From Haloarcula pelagica (GTDB taxonomy: Archaea; Halobacteriota; Halobacteria; Halobacteriales; Haloarculaceae), in the NCBI RefSeq assembly GCF_030127105.1, contig NZ_CP126161.1, positions 1,860,001 through 1,924,000 of the forward strand: 64,000 bases of DNA, read 5' to 3'. The translations under genes and the position numbers were made by a program. Shown piece after piece: positions 33,709 to 43,294 of the stretch. Numbering within the stretch: position 1 is the stretch's first letter; each line of letters begins with the position of its first letter. Below the pieces are notes generated by a model that saw nothing but the letters and a program-made list of their open reading frames with translations, did no database searches and was not told the DNA's origin.

Positions 33709-35769
33709 GTGAGCGACTGGACGCCGACGACCTGTATGCGGTGTGCGGTCGGCTGTGGACACATGCACCGCGGAGCCGACGTGGGCTACGGCATCGACGT
33801 GGCCCGCGGGGACGCGGCACACCCGGTCAATCAGGGGCTGGCCTGTGCACGGGGCATCCGCGAGAGCAAGGACCCCGACGGCGACTGGCTCACCCGCCCG
33901 CTGGTCCGCAGCGACGGGCAACTCCGCCAGACGACCTGGGACGTGGCGCTCGCGCGGGCCATCGAGGGGCTCCGGACGGCCCACGAGGCAGATCCCGACT
34001 CGGTGGCGGTGCTTGGCAGCGGGCAACAGACGAACGAGGCGGCCTACGCGCTGGGGAAACTCGCTCGCGGGGGGTTCGGCACGCGCAACTACGACGCCAA
34101 CACCACCCTGTGCATGGCCAGTGCCGTCACCGCCTACTACCAGGCGTTCGGGAGCGACGCGCCACCCTGCACCTACGCCGATATCGACGAGGCCGACCGA
34201 CACGTCGTCTGGGGAGCCAACCCCGCGGTCGCCCATCCCGTGATGTTCCGGTGGCTCCGCCAGGCGGCCGACGAGGACGGCGTCGAGATCGTCGTCGTCG
34301 ACCCCGTTCGTTCCGAGACCGCAGAGAACGCCGAGCGCCACGTCGCGCCCGACCCCGGGAAAGACCTCGCGCTGGCCCGGGCGGTTCTGGCACGGATCGT
34401 CGAGACAGACCGCGTCGACACCGGTTTCGTCGAGTCGGCGACCGACGGATTCGAGGACCTCCTGACGTCGCTTCCCTCGGCCGCCGAGGCCGCGGCCGAC
34501 GCGGGCGTCGGGATGGACGCGCTCGACCTGCTCGCGGACGCGCTCGACCGGCAGGCCCTGGTCTACTGGGGGATGGGCGTCAACCAACACGTCCAGGGCA
34601 CCGAGACGGCCCGGGCGCTGATCGATCTGACGCTGGCGACCGGGAACCTCCGGCCCGGCGGCGGCCCGTTCTCGCTGACGGGGCAGGCGAACTCGATGGG
34701 GACCCGGATCTGTTCTTCGAAGGGGACTTGGCCCGGACAGCGCCCCTTCGAGGACCCCGACCACCGCCGGACAGTCGCCGAGGCGTGGGACGTGCCCGTC
34801 GACCGGCTGCCCGACGACCCCGGTCCCGGCCCCGTCGGGATGCTCGAAGCCGGTCCCGACGCCGTCTGGACGGTCGCGACCAACCCCGTCGCCGGGATGC
34901 CCGAGGCCGACAGCGCCCGCGAGGCCCTGGAGGACGCCTTCGTCGTCGCCCAGGACGCCTTCCACACGGAGACGACCGCCGTCGCCGACGTGGTGTTGCC
35001 GGCGGCGACCTGGGGCGAGAGCGAGGGGACGACTACCAACATGGAACGGACGATCTCCCGGGTCCGGCCCGCCACGGAGGTCCCGAGCGGTGTCCGGTCG
35101 GATATCGACATCGTCGCTACCATCGGCAACCGGCTGTTCCCGGACCTGTTCGCGTCGACCTCGCCCGATCCCCGAGCGGTGTTCGAGGAGTTCACCGGTC
35201 TCACCGAGGGGACCGTCGCCGACTGCTCGGGGATCACCTACGATCGCCTCGACGCGGAACACGCCGTCCGCTGGCCCGCCCCCGACGCCGACAGTTCCGG
35301 GGGCTATCGGTACTACGACGACGAGTCCTGGGAGTTCCCGACGGCCTCCGGCCGGGCGCAGTTCTCGACCGGTCGGCAGAGAGCCCTCCCCGAACCGGCC
35401 GGCGAGGAGTACCCCCTGACGCTGACGACGGCCCGCGAGGCCGACAGCTACAACACCGGCGTCCGCTCGCGGGGCGGGGCCGCCGGCGACCTCGTCGCCC
35501 GTATCCATCCCGACACCGTCGCGGCCCACAGCGGCCGTGTCGTCGACGACCACATCGAGATCGCCTCCCGCCGCGGGACCGTCACGGCCCGAATCGACCC
35601 CGACGAGGGCGTTCCGGAAGGGATGGTCTGGCTGCCGATCCACCACCCCGCGACCAACCGGCTGACCCTCTCCGAGCGTGACCCCCAATCGAAGGAGCCC
35701 CACTTCAAACAGTGTGCGGTCCGGCTGGCCGCGCCCGAGGCGGATCTGCCGCCGGCGACCGCGGACTGA
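33709..35769 (+). CDS. nasA: assimilatory nitrate reductase, ferredoxin-type (copy 1)
   Basis: Reduces nitrate to nitrite with ferredoxin electrons. 686 residues. The [4Fe-4S] ligands are C9, C12, C16 and C46. The probable Mo ligand is C135 in NTTLCMASAVTAY, and the bis-MGD region GQANSMGTRICSSKGTWPGQ is near residue 330. No twin-arginine signal, so it is cytoplasmic. GTG start at 33709, 27 bases after the predicted transcription start. A close paralogue is at 37967-40072. Confidence 0.92.
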   Translation: MSDWTPTTCMRCAVGCGHMHRGADVGYGIDVARGDAAHPVNQGLACARGIRESKDPDGDWLTRPLVRSDGQLRQTTWDVALARAIEGLRTAHEADPDSVAVLGSGQQTNEAAYALGKLARGGFGTRNYDANTTLCMASAVTAYYQAFGSDAPPCTYADIDEADRHVVWGANPAVAHPVMFRWLRQAADEDGVEIVVVDPVRSETAENAERHVAPDPGKDLALARAVLARIVETDRVDTGFVESATDGFEDLLTSLPSAAEAAADAGVGMDALDLLADALDRQALVYWGMGVNQHVQGTETARALIDLTLATGNLRPGGGPFSLTGQANSMGTRICSSKGTWPGQRPFEDPDHRRTVAEAWDVPVDRLPDDPGPGPVGMLEAGPDAVWTVATNPVAGMPEADSAREALEDAFVVAQDAFHTETTAVADVVLPAATWGESEGTTTNMERTISRVRPATEVPSGVRSDIDIVATIGNRLFPDLFASTSPDPRAVFEEFTGLTEGTVADCSGITYDRLDAEHAVRWPAPDADSSGGYRYYDDESWEFPTASGRAQFSTGRQRALPEPAGEEYPLTLTTAREADSYNTGVRSRGGAAGDLVARIHPDTVAAHSGRVVDDHIEIASRRGTVTARIDPDEGVPEGMVWLPIHHPATNRLTLSERDPQSKEPHFKQCAVRLAAPEADLPPATAD

Positions 35770-36080
35770 TCCGCCGACTCGTTTTCGACCCCGTCCGACA
35801 CTGCACGCCTGTTAGCTCCCCGCTCGTCGTCCAGACGGTGCCCGGTGGACGAACGTTTCCCAGCCGACCGATTGTTGGACGAACCCCAACTCGGGGGTCA
35901 GTCCGGCGCCCCGCAGCCACCGTATCGACCGATTGCTAGTCTGGGCGGTTCTGTATGGAGATATTTTAACGAATAGCCTTATCAAGACATGGAATAATCT
36001 ATCATAACGAGAAATACCCTACATGAACGCGGATACTCGGAAGAAAACCAAACAAAACGAAGGTTCTGAACTCGACAGCT
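35770..36080 (+). promoter_or_regulatory. nasA1-nirA gap with nirA promoter and repeated TGGACGAAC
   Basis: 311 bp. TGGACGAAC occurs twice (around 35846-35854 and 35876-35884), the second within GTTGGACGAACCCCAAC, whose ends GTTGG/CCAAC are inverted. A strong AT-rich TATA candidate, GAGATATTTTAACG, is near 35958-35971, which would give nirA a leader of about 90 bases. No ORF fits. Confidence 0.4.
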
Positions 36081-37847
36081 ATGGCGCATAAGAAAGAGGA
36101 CATCAAAGGCGAGTTGTACGGCGACGCAGTCAGGGAGAAACTCGAGGAGTTCGCGGAACGGGGCTGGGACTCGATCCCCGAAGACGAGCGCGAGGAGTGG
36201 TTCTCGCGGTTCAAGTTCTGGGGGGTGTTCCACCACCGGGGCGGCCAGGAGTCGTACTTCATGATGCGGCTGACCAACTGTGGCGGCATCCTCGAACCCG
36301 GGCAACTGCGTGCGATCGGCGAGGTGGCCCGCGAGTACGCCCAGGGGCCGGCTGACAACCCCGAGTTCGGCAACGGCTGGATCGACTTCACGACCCGCCA
36401 GTCGATCCAACTGCACTGGCTTAAACTCGAAGATATCCCCGAGATCTGGGAGAAACTCGAGGCGGTCGGTGTCTCCTCGCGCTCGGCGGGCGGGGACACG
36501 ATGCGCAACATCTCGGGCTGTCCGGTCGCCGGCAAGGCCGAGGAGTACGTCCAGTCCCGCCCCATTCTGGACGAGATCCAGGAGACGATCCGCGGGGACG
36601 ACGACCTCTCGAACATGCCCCGGAAGTTCAACATCTCGGTGTCGGGGTGCAAACAGGGGTGTGCCCAGGACGCGATCAACGACATCGGGCTGGAACCGGC
36701 CCACAAGTTCATCGGCGGCGAGGAAGTCGAGGGGTTCAACGTCCGCGTCGGCGGCGGCCTGGGCGGGCGCGAACCCCGTGAAGCCCGCCCGCTGGACCTG
36801 TTTGTCCGGCCCGAACACGCTGTCGAGACAGTCCGTGCGTTCGTCGAGTACTACCACGAGGCAGGTAACCGCCAGAACCGCTCGAAGAACCGCGCGCGGT
36901 TCTTCGTCGACGAGCACGGGACCGACGCCATCCGCGAGGAACTGGACGACCGGCTGGACTTCGAGTTCGAGTCGGCCGGCACGGATTTCCGCGGTGGCTA
37001 CACCTACAACGCCGGCAAGCCCGACGAGCGGGGCGCCCACGACCACGTCGGCGTCTACGACCAGGTCGACGGGACCAACTACGTCGGGCTCTCGGTGCCG
37101 GTCGGTCGTCTCCCCGCGGCGGAGGCCATCGAACTGGCCGACCTGGCCGCGGAGTACGGCTCCGGCGAGGTCCGGCTGACCCGCCGGCAGAACCCGCTGA
37201 TCATGGACGTACCGGACGAGAAGGTCGACGAACTGCTGGGCGAGCCGCTGCTCTCGAAACACTCGCCCGAACCGAACCCCTTCGTTCAGGGCGCGATGGC
37301 CTGTACCGGCACGGAGTTTTGCTCGCTCGCGCTCACGGAGACGAAAGCCCGGATGGCCCGCCTGCTCCGGTGGCTCGGGGACAACACCGACGTACCCGAC
37401 GATGTCGACCGGATCAAGCTGCACTTCTCGGGCTGTACGGCCGACTGCGGCCAGGCGATGACCGCCGACATCGGCCTCCAGGGGATGCGCGCCCGCAAGG
37501 ACGGCCAGATGGTCGAAGCGATGGACGTGGGCGTCGGCGGCGGCATGGGCGAGGACCCGACCTTCATCGAGTGGGTCCGCCAGCGCGTCCCCGCCGACGA
37601 GGTCCCGGGGATGATCAGAAACATCGTCGAGGCCTACGCCGCGCTCCGCGAGGAGGGTCAGACCTTCCGCGAGTGGGTCGACGCCACCGGCCACGAGACG
37701 ATCGTCGAACTCGCCGAACCCGAGGAGGTCGAGGGGTACACCGACCCCTGTCTGGCCGACGGGAAACAGTCGTGGTACCCCTTCGACGACGGCGAGAGCC
37801 CCGCGCCGACCGACGCCAGCGGACAGCCCCTCTCGGCGGACGACTGA
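36081..37847 (+). CDS. nirA: ferredoxin-nitrite reductase (sirohaem, 4Fe-4S)
   Basis: Six-electron reduction of nitrite to ammonium. 588 residues, two similar halves. The sirohaem/4Fe-4S ligands in the C-terminal half are C408 and C414 (CTGTEFC) and C452 and C456 (SGCTADC). The N-terminal half keeps a related SGCKQGC (C190, C194) but has lost the CxxxxxC pair. It lies between two nitrate reductases, so ammonium is made from nitrate in two steps. ATG 36081 (MAHKKEDIKGELYG) is the family start. Confidence 0.94.
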   Translation: MAHKKEDIKGELYGDAVREKLEEFAERGWDSIPEDEREEWFSRFKFWGVFHHRGGQESYFMMRLTNCGGILEPGQLRAIGEVAREYAQGPADNPEFGNGWIDFTTRQSIQLHWLKLEDIPEIWEKLEAVGVSSRSAGGDTMRNISGCPVAGKAEEYVQSRPILDEIQETIRGDDDLSNMPRKFNISVSGCKQGCAQDAINDIGLEPAHKFIGGEEVEGFNVRVGGGLGGREPREARPLDLFVRPEHAVETVRAFVEYYHEAGNRQNRSKNRARFFVDEHGTDAIREELDDRLDFEFESAGTDFRGGYTYNAGKPDERGAHDHVGVYDQVDGTNYVGLSVPVGRLPAAEAIELADLAAEYGSGEVRLTRRQNPLIMDVPDEKVDELLGEPLLSKHSPEPNPFVQGAMACTGTEFCSLALTETKARMARLLRWLGDNTDVPDDVDRIKLHFSGCTADCGQAMTADIGLQGMRARKDGQMVEAMDVGVGGGMGEDPTFIEWVRQRVPADEVPGMIRNIVEAYAALREEGQTFREWVDATGHETIVELAEPEEVEGYTDPCLADGKQSWYPFDDGESPAPTDASGQPLSADD

Positions 37848-37849
37848 CG

Positions 37850-37957
37850 ATGCACGAGGACGAGCCGACCGACGGGACCGGCCCGACCACGGTCGAACAG
37901 CCGGTCCCCGGCCAACAGGTCGCCGCCTACGACGCCGCGCCGGAGCTGCTGGAGTGA
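37850..37957 (+). CDS. 35-residue acidic ORF after nirA
   Basis: A short ORF of 35 codons starting two bases after the nirA stop, acidic and Pro/Thr-rich (MHEDEPTDGTGPTTVEQP). No motif is visible. The close spacing suggests co-translation with nirA. It may be a real small protein, but chance remains possible. Confidence 0.35.
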   Translation: MHEDEPTDGTGPTTVEQPVPGQQVAAYDAAPELLE

Positions 37958-37966
37958 GGGCCTGTC

Positions 37967-40072
37967 TTACCGCCTGACGACCGTTCCCGTGCGGACGACT
38001 CCGTCGCGGGCGACCGGCGGGGACCTGTCCGGTGCCGCCAGCCTGACCGCACACTGCTTGTAGTTGGGTTCGTTCGAGTCGGGATCGATCGCCGGGAGCG
38101 TCAGGTCGTTGACCGAGGGGTGGTGTACGTCCAGCCAGATCGCCCCGGGCGGAATGCCGTCGTCCGGGACGAGCGTGACGGTCACACTCGCCCGACGGGA
38201 CTCGACGACGGTCCGACCCCGATCCAGCACCTCGACGTACTGGCCGGCGGTCTGGGGGTTGATCCGGGCGCGTGGCACGTCCTCGCCCGTCTCGCGGTTA
38301 CGGACGCCGGTGTTGTACGCACCGGCACGCCGCCCGGTCGTCAGCAACAGGGGGTACTCGGGGTCGGTCGGCTCGGGCACGCCCTCGTAGGTCGTCGGCG
38401 CGGCGAAGCGAGCCAGCCCGGAGTCGGTCGGAAACGCCCAGCCCTCCCCGTCGTCGTAGCGGTACCCGCCCTCGCTCGTGGCGTCGGGCGCGGGCCAGCG
38501 GACCGCCCGCTCCGATTCCAGGCGGTCGTAGGTGATGCCCGAACAGTCCGCGGGCGTGCCCGCGGTGAGTTCACGGATCTCCCGGAAGACGGGCTCCGGA
38601 TCTACTGGCGGCTCGTCGAACAGGCCCGGTTCGATGCGGTTCCCGACCGCGGCGATGATGTCGAGGTCCTGGCGGACGGTGTCGATCGTCTCGCTGACGG
38701 CGGTGACCCGGGAGACGCGGCGCTCCATGTTCATCACGGTGCCCTCGCTCTCGCCCCAGGTCGCCGCCGGCAACACCACGTCGGCGTGCTCGACGGTCTC
38801 CGAGCGGAAGGCGTCCTGGACGACTAGAAAGACATCGTCGAGCGCGCGCTTGACGTTCGTCGCGTGGGGCATCCCCGCCGCGGGGTTGGTCGCGACCACC
38901 CAGCAGGCGTCGACGTGGCCGCGGTTGATCCGGTCGACGATCCCGACGGGGCCGGGACCGGGGTCGTCGGGCAGCCGGTCGACGGGCACGTCCCAGGTGT
39001 CGGCGACCAGCGCCCGGCTCTCCGGGTCGTCGAACGCCCGGTGGCCCGGCCAGGTCCCCTTCGAGGAACAGACCCGGGTGCCCATCGAGTTCGCCTGCCC
39101 CGTCAGCGAGAACGGGCCGCTGCCCGGCCCCATGTTGCCCGTCGCCAGACAGAGGTTGATGAGCATCCGCGCGGCGGCGGTGCCGTGGGTGCTCTGGTTG
39201 ACGCCCATCCCCCAGTACAGCAGCGTCGGGTCGGCGAAGGCGGCCGCCAGGTCGGCGACTGTCTCGACGGTGACGCCGGCGGTCTCCGCGGCGGTCTCGA
39301 CAGCCGGGAGGGCGGCCACGAGGCGGTCGAACCCGTCGGTCGCCGCCTCGACGAACTCGCGGTCGATCCCGTCCGTCTCGACGAGCTGTGCGAGGACCGC
39401 GCGAGCGAGGACGAGATCGGTCCCCGGCTCGGGGGCGACGTGGTGGTCGGCGTCGGCGGCCGTCTCGCTCGCCACGGGGTCGACGACGACGAGCCGTCCG
39501 TCCGCCTCGTTCGCGCTGTCGAGAATCCACCGGTAGAGGACCGGGTGCGCGACCGCGGGGTTGGCCCCCCAGACGACGTGGGTGTCGGCCGCCGGGATAT
39601 CGTCGTAGGTACAGGGCGGGGCGTCGCTGCCGAAGGCGTCGTAGTAGGCGGTGACGGCACTGGCCATGCACAGGGTGGTGTTGGCGTCGAAGTGCCGAGT
39701 CCCGATCCCGCCCCGGGCGAGTTTCCCCAGCGCGTAGGCCGCCTCGTTCGTCTGTTGCCCGCTGCCAAGCACCGCCACCGAGTTACGGTCCTCGCCGATC
39801 GCCCGGAGGAACTCCGCGGCGACTGTCCCGAGTGCCGTGTCCCAGGTCGTCGGCCGGAGCGTGTCGCCCCGCCGGATCAGCGGCTCGGTGAGCCACTCGC
39901 CGTCGGGGTTTTTCGTCTCCCGGATGCCGCGCTCGCAGGCCAGGCCGTCGGCGGTGGGGTGTCTGTGGTCGCCCTGGACCTCGTCGACGCCGTACCCCTC
40001 GTCGACGCCGCGCTGGAGCTGTCCGCAGCCGACGGCACACCGCATACAGGTCGTGGGCTTCCACTGGGTCAT
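37967..40072 (-). CDS. nasA: assimilatory nitrate reductase, ferredoxin-type (copy 2)
   Basis: 701 residues, paralogous along its length to the copy at 33709. Shared blocks are CMRCAVGCG (C9, C12, C16), the Mo ligand C135 in NTTLCMASAVTAY and the AVLGSGQQTNEAAYALGKLARGG segment. Transcribed away from narK. The open frame extends upstream, but ATG 40072 gives the same N-terminus as copy 1, with GAGGTG about 14 bases before it. A minus-strand TATA candidate GTATAAACC is near 40230-40238, giving a leader of about 136 bases. Confidence 0.9.
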   Translation of the reverse strand: MTQWKPTTCMRCAVGCGQLQRGVDEGYGVDEVQGDHRHPTADGLACERGIRETKNPDGEWLTEPLIRRGDTLRPTTWDTALGTVAAEFLRAIGEDRNSVAVLGSGQQTNEAAYALGKLARGGIGTRHFDANTTLCMASAVTAYYDAFGSDAPPCTYDDIPAADTHVVWGANPAVAHPVLYRWILDSANEADGRLVVVDPVASETAADADHHVAPEPGTDLVLARAVLAQLVETDGIDREFVEAATDGFDRLVAALPAVETAAETAGVTVETVADLAAAFADPTLLYWGMGVNQSTHGTAAARMLINLCLATGNMGPGSGPFSLTGQANSMGTRVCSSKGTWPGHRAFDDPESRALVADTWDVPVDRLPDDPGPGPVGIVDRINRGHVDACWVVATNPAAGMPHATNVKRALDDVFLVVQDAFRSETVEHADVVLPAATWGESEGTVMNMERRVSRVTAVSETIDTVRQDLDIIAAVGNRIEPGLFDEPPVDPEPVFREIRELTAGTPADCSGITYDRLESERAVRWPAPDATSEGGYRYDDGEGWAFPTDSGLARFAAPTTYEGVPEPTDPEYPLLLTTGRRAGAYNTGVRNRETGEDVPRARINPQTAGQYVEVLDRGRTVVESRRASVTVTLVPDDGIPPGAIWLDVHHPSVNDLTLPAIDPDSNEPNYKQCAVRLAAPDRSPPVARDGVVRTGTVVRR

Positions 40073-40648
40073 CGCCGGGCCACCTCGGGTTCCGGACCGG
40101 TCGTCGACACTGCTCGTGCGCGAGGACTGAATGGCGGCGACGGCGATGGGCGTGCTCGAACCCGCGTCCGTGCCCGGTGTTCGATCGTGCAACGCCGAGC
40201 AGAAATGATGTGGTGATTGGGCATTTCTACGGTTTATACTTGGGGTATTGTTACCCAAACGACCGAATAACAGTTTCGATGAACGAAAATATCGCCCTTC
40301 GGATGACAAGTCGGCAGCCGGTCCCGAGCCGGGTCGACGCTGCACCCGCTCACAGCGGCAGCACAGAGGAAGATCGCCCAATTGACGATTCCGGAGATAC
40401 CCCACCGACTATTTGACGTTGGGAAATCCGGCCGGCAGAACCGGGCCAGCGACACCCACATTTGCCGGTCGTCCGACAACGCAGCGCTAATTTCGTGTTT
40501 GTAAACGGATACCGTTATGAGGTACTGAATCATGGGCTAAAGCAGCTATAATGTGTTCGAACATGGTAGAAAAACCGAGTAAAGTTCGTGAAATACAAAA
40601 CGTAGGGTTCGGGTCTGGACAGCTGTCCACGTCCGCGGAGGTGCCAGC
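40073..40648. promoter_or_regulatory. divergent nasA2-narK regulatory gap
   Basis: 576 bp, AT-richer than its surroundings, without a convincing gene. It holds TTGGGGTATTGTTACCCAA (40240-40258), an inverted repeat with one bulged base just upstream of the nasA2 TATA candidate. It also has the palindrome TGTTCGAACA (40554-40563) and the narK promoter, so it can control both genes in opposite directions. Confidence 0.5.
40590..40628 (+). promoter_or_regulatory. narK promoter with perfect 12-bp palindrome at the start site
   Basis: The TATA-like AAATACAAAA (40591-40600) is followed by GGACAGCTGTCC (40617-40628), a perfect palindrome that covers the expected start near 40621. The half-site GGACAG/CTGTCC is the one seen at nasA1, and the leader length (about 28 bases) is the same. 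Confidence 0.55.
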
Positions 40649-41971
40649 ATGGGACTGATCAAGATGACGAAGTACCGGACGCTGTTGCTGGCGACGATCG
40701 GGTTCAACTTCTCGTTCCTGATCTGGTTCTCCTTCGCGCCGTTTACGGGACCGATGGCCGAGGAGTTCGGCCTCTCGACGGCGGAGATCGGCATTCTCGC
40801 GAGTTCGGCCATCTGGATGGCGCCCTTCGGCCGGATGCTGACCGGGTGGCTCTCCGATAAGTTCGGCGCACCGGCCATCTTCGCCATCGTGTTGGCCTAC
40901 GTCGGCCTCTTCTCGATGGCGAGTGCGTTCATGCGGGACTACTCGCTGTTTTTCGTGACCCGGATCATCGTCGCGACGGCCGGGATCACGTTCGTCATCG
41001 GCATCCAGCACGTCGCCGAGTGGTTCGAGGAGGAGAACCTCGGGCTGGCGGAGGGCATCTACGCCGGCGTGGGTAACGCCGGCGCCGCCGGCGGGGCGCT
41101 CGTCCTCCCGCGCGTGTTCGGTAGCGGCTGGAACGGGCCGCTGTTCTCGACGAACTGGCGGGCCGCCTTCTTCTACACCGGCATCGTCTCGATCCTCCTG
41201 GCGGTGGCCTACTACACGCTGGGCGAGGCCGCAAAGAGCGAGGAGAAGCGCCAGGCCACCAAGGACAACGCGAGCTTCAAAGACTGGCTCCACACCGCCA
41301 CCCGCTACGGGACCGTCGTCCTCGCGCTGGCGTACGTGATGACCTTCGGTCTGGAGCTGTCGATGAACGGCTGGCTCGCGACCTACTACCGCGAGGCGTT
41401 CAACCAGGACAACCTCGTCATCGCGAGCACGTTCGCGGCGACGTTCTCGGTCGCCGCCGGCCTGCTCCGGCCGATCGGGGGCTACGTCAGCGACGTGCTC
41501 GCTCGCAGAGAGCAGGACATCCTGCCCGTCTTCACCGGGCGCTACCGCGAGCAGTGGACGTTCGTCACGCTGTGTTTCGTCGTCGTGACCATGTTCGGGA
41601 TGACCCTGGCCGGCCTGTCGGGGGTCTTGCTGGGTGCGGTCGCCGTCGGCTTCCTCGTCGGCACGGCCTGTGCCTTCGCCGAGGGATCGATCTTCGCGAT
41701 GGTCCCCTCGATGTTCCCCAACAGCTCCGGGGCGGTCGCGGGCGTCGTCGGCGGCGTCGGAACCGTCGGCGGGATCGTCTACCCGCTGATCTACTCCGCA
41801 CCGTGGCTGGCGAACCTCCACCTGGGCTACTCCGTCGTCGCGGCCTCGATGATCCCCATCGTGTTGCTGTCGGCGTGGGTGTTCCGCCCCGAGGTCGCGA
41901 AAGTCGCCAACACCGCCGGCTTCGTCGGCAGTTCCGGGGGAACCGACGCGGCCGTCTCCGGGGACGACTGA
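40649..41971 (+). CDS. narK: nitrate/nitrite transporter, MFS (NarK/NNP family)
   Basis: 440 residues, 12 predicted membrane segments. NNP-type glycine-rich signatures are [13 protein letters not shown] near residue 145 and [17 protein letters not shown] near residue 370. Expected to import nitrate. The family also exchanges nitrite. Its position, divergent from nasA2 and followed by mobA, ties it to nitrate assimilation. ATG 40649 is preferred, with a second ATG at 40664 possible. Confidence 0.92.
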   Translation: MGLIKMTKYRTLLLATIGFNFSFLIWFSFAPFTGPMAEEFGLSTAEIGILASSAIWMAPFGRMLTGWLSDKFGAPAIFAIVLAYVGLFSMASAFMRDYSLFFVTRIIVATAGITFVIGIQHVAEWFEEENLGLAEGIYAGVGNAGAAGGALVLPRVFGSGWNGPLFSTNWRAAFFYTGIVSILLAVAYYTLGEAAKSEEKRQATKDNASFKDWLHTATRYGTVVLALAYVMTFGLELSMNGWLATYYREAFNQDNLVIASTFAATFSVAAGLLRPIGGYVSDVLARREQDILPVFTGRYREQWTFVTLCFVVVTMFGMTLAGLSGVLLGAVAVGFLVGTACAFAEGSIFAMVPSMFPNSSGAVAGVVGGVGTVGGIVYPLIYSAPWLANLHLGYSVVAASMIPIVLLSAWVFRPEVAKVANTAGFVGSSGGTDAAVSGDD

Positions 41972-42554
41972 TGCGGTCCGCGGTCGTCCTGGCCGGCGGG
42001 TACTCCACCCGCTTTGGCCGGCAGGACAAGGCAGTCGCCGAACTCGACGGCGACCCGCTGATCCGCCAAGTCGTCGACAGCGTCGCCGGGGCGGTCGACG
42101 AGGTGGTCGTCAACTGTCGGGACGAGCAACGCGGCGCCATCGCCGAGGCGGTCGGCAGCGCCGACGTGCGCTACGCGATCGATCCGGTCCCGGACGGCGG
42201 CCCGGTCGCGGGTATCCGGACCGGCTGTCGGGTCGCCCGCGGGGAGTGGACGGTCGTCACCGCCTGTGACACGCCGTTCGTCGAGCCGTCGCTGATCGAA
42301 ACGCTGTTCGAGCAGTGTGGCGGCGACGGGGCGGTCCCGCGGATCGCCGGTCGGAACCGACCGCTGACGGCCGTCTACGCCACCGACGCCGCCGTCGCGG
42401 CCGCCGGGACGACCCTCGGGACGGGCTCGCGGTCGGTCACGGACTTCCTCGATCGGCTCTCGCCGGTCGTCGTCCACGATCCGGCCCGCCCGAGACCGTC
42501 GCGGACATCGACACGCGGGCGACCCTGCAGTCGCTGTGTTCGCGCTCGACCTGA
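41971..42554 (+). pseudogene. mobA: molybdenum cofactor guanylyltransferase, frameshifted
   Basis: Attaches GMP to molybdopterin to make the MGD cofactor of NasA. The N-terminal nucleotide motif LAGGYSTRFGRQDKAVAELDG is at residues 7-27, followed by VTACDTPFVEPSLIE. The ATG overlaps the narK stop (TGATG). Near 42488 a CCC run breaks the frame. One extra C would give the expected end (ARPETVADIDTRATLQSL, stop at 42554). In the reported sequence the frame continues unrelated for hundreds of bases. Likely a sequencing indel, as nearby NasA needs this enzyme. Confidence 0.85.
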
Positions 42555-42612
42555 CCACACCGGTCGCTACCCACCCAGCTTCGGACACGCCTCTTCGCCG
42601 GACCTGGCCGTC

Positions 42613-43254
42613 TCAGACGATGTCGCCGGCGTCGGTGTCCTCGACGACGTTCGTATCGAGGTCGATGTTCGTGATGAGGTCGACGAGCGCTTTCAGTTCC
42701 GGGAAGGTGTAGACGGTCATCCCGAGGTCGCCGCCGTCGACGGTGATCCGGGAGTTGATGACGAAGACCAGTTCCGAGTCCGGCCAGCCGCCCATCTCGT
42801 CGACGATGCCGCTTGCCGGGCCGTAGACGAAGTTGGGCGTCCCCATGTCGATGGTCGTTCGGAGGACGTTCGCCCAGCCGTCGATGAAACCGGAGGTCAT
42901 GATGTTGCCGATCTCCTGCATCGCCGACCGCTCCATCTCGCTGAACCCCTCGCCGTCGCTCGGTTCACCCATGCCGCCCATCATCGCGCCGGCCAGGCGC
43001 TTGCTGTCTGCCGGTTCCAGCATGAACAACACGTACCCGTGGGGGGCCTCCTCCAACGTGACGTAGATGCCGACCCGCTCGTCGGAGCCGATGTGTGTCT
43101 TCACGTCCTCGATGTCGAGGAAGTTGATCTGCGAGGTCCGAACGCCGGCGTCGAGCCCGGTTAGCTGCCCGAGGTGATCGGCGACGGTGCTCGATCCCTC
43201 CTTCGCCATCTGATTGAACAGGTCGAGCTTTCGTACGTCGACTTGTAGACTCAT
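42613..43254 (-). CDS. cheC: CheC-family chemotaxis phosphatase
   Basis: 213 residues of the CheC/CheX/FliY family, which removes phosphate from CheY in archaellar control. Signature helices with the conserved E-x3-N pattern are visible: EMERSAMQEIGNIMTSGFI near residue 107 and, weaker, DLFNQMAKEGSSTVADHL near residue 12. The ATG at 43254 (MSLQVDVRKLDLF) is chosen over the long upstream frame. No other che gene is near. Confidence 0.85.
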   Translation of the reverse strand: MSLQVDVRKLDLFNQMAKEGSSTVADHLGQLTGLDAGVRTSQINFLDIEDVKTHIGSDERVGIYVTLEEAPHGYVLFMLEPADSKRLAGAMMGGMGEPSDGEGFSEMERSAMQEIGNIMTSGFIDGWANVLRTTIDMGTPNFVYGPASGIVDEMGGWPDSELVFVINSRITVDGGDLGMTVYTFPELKALVDLITNIDLDTNVVEDTDAGDIV

Positions 43255-43294
43255 AGCTACGTATTCGGTCGGACCTGTATACGTTTTCCCCGCC

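Noticed and set aside
40177-40416. A 79-codon frame in the nasA2-narK gap
   Set aside because: Poor codon use, no family motif and it runs across the regulatory repeats.
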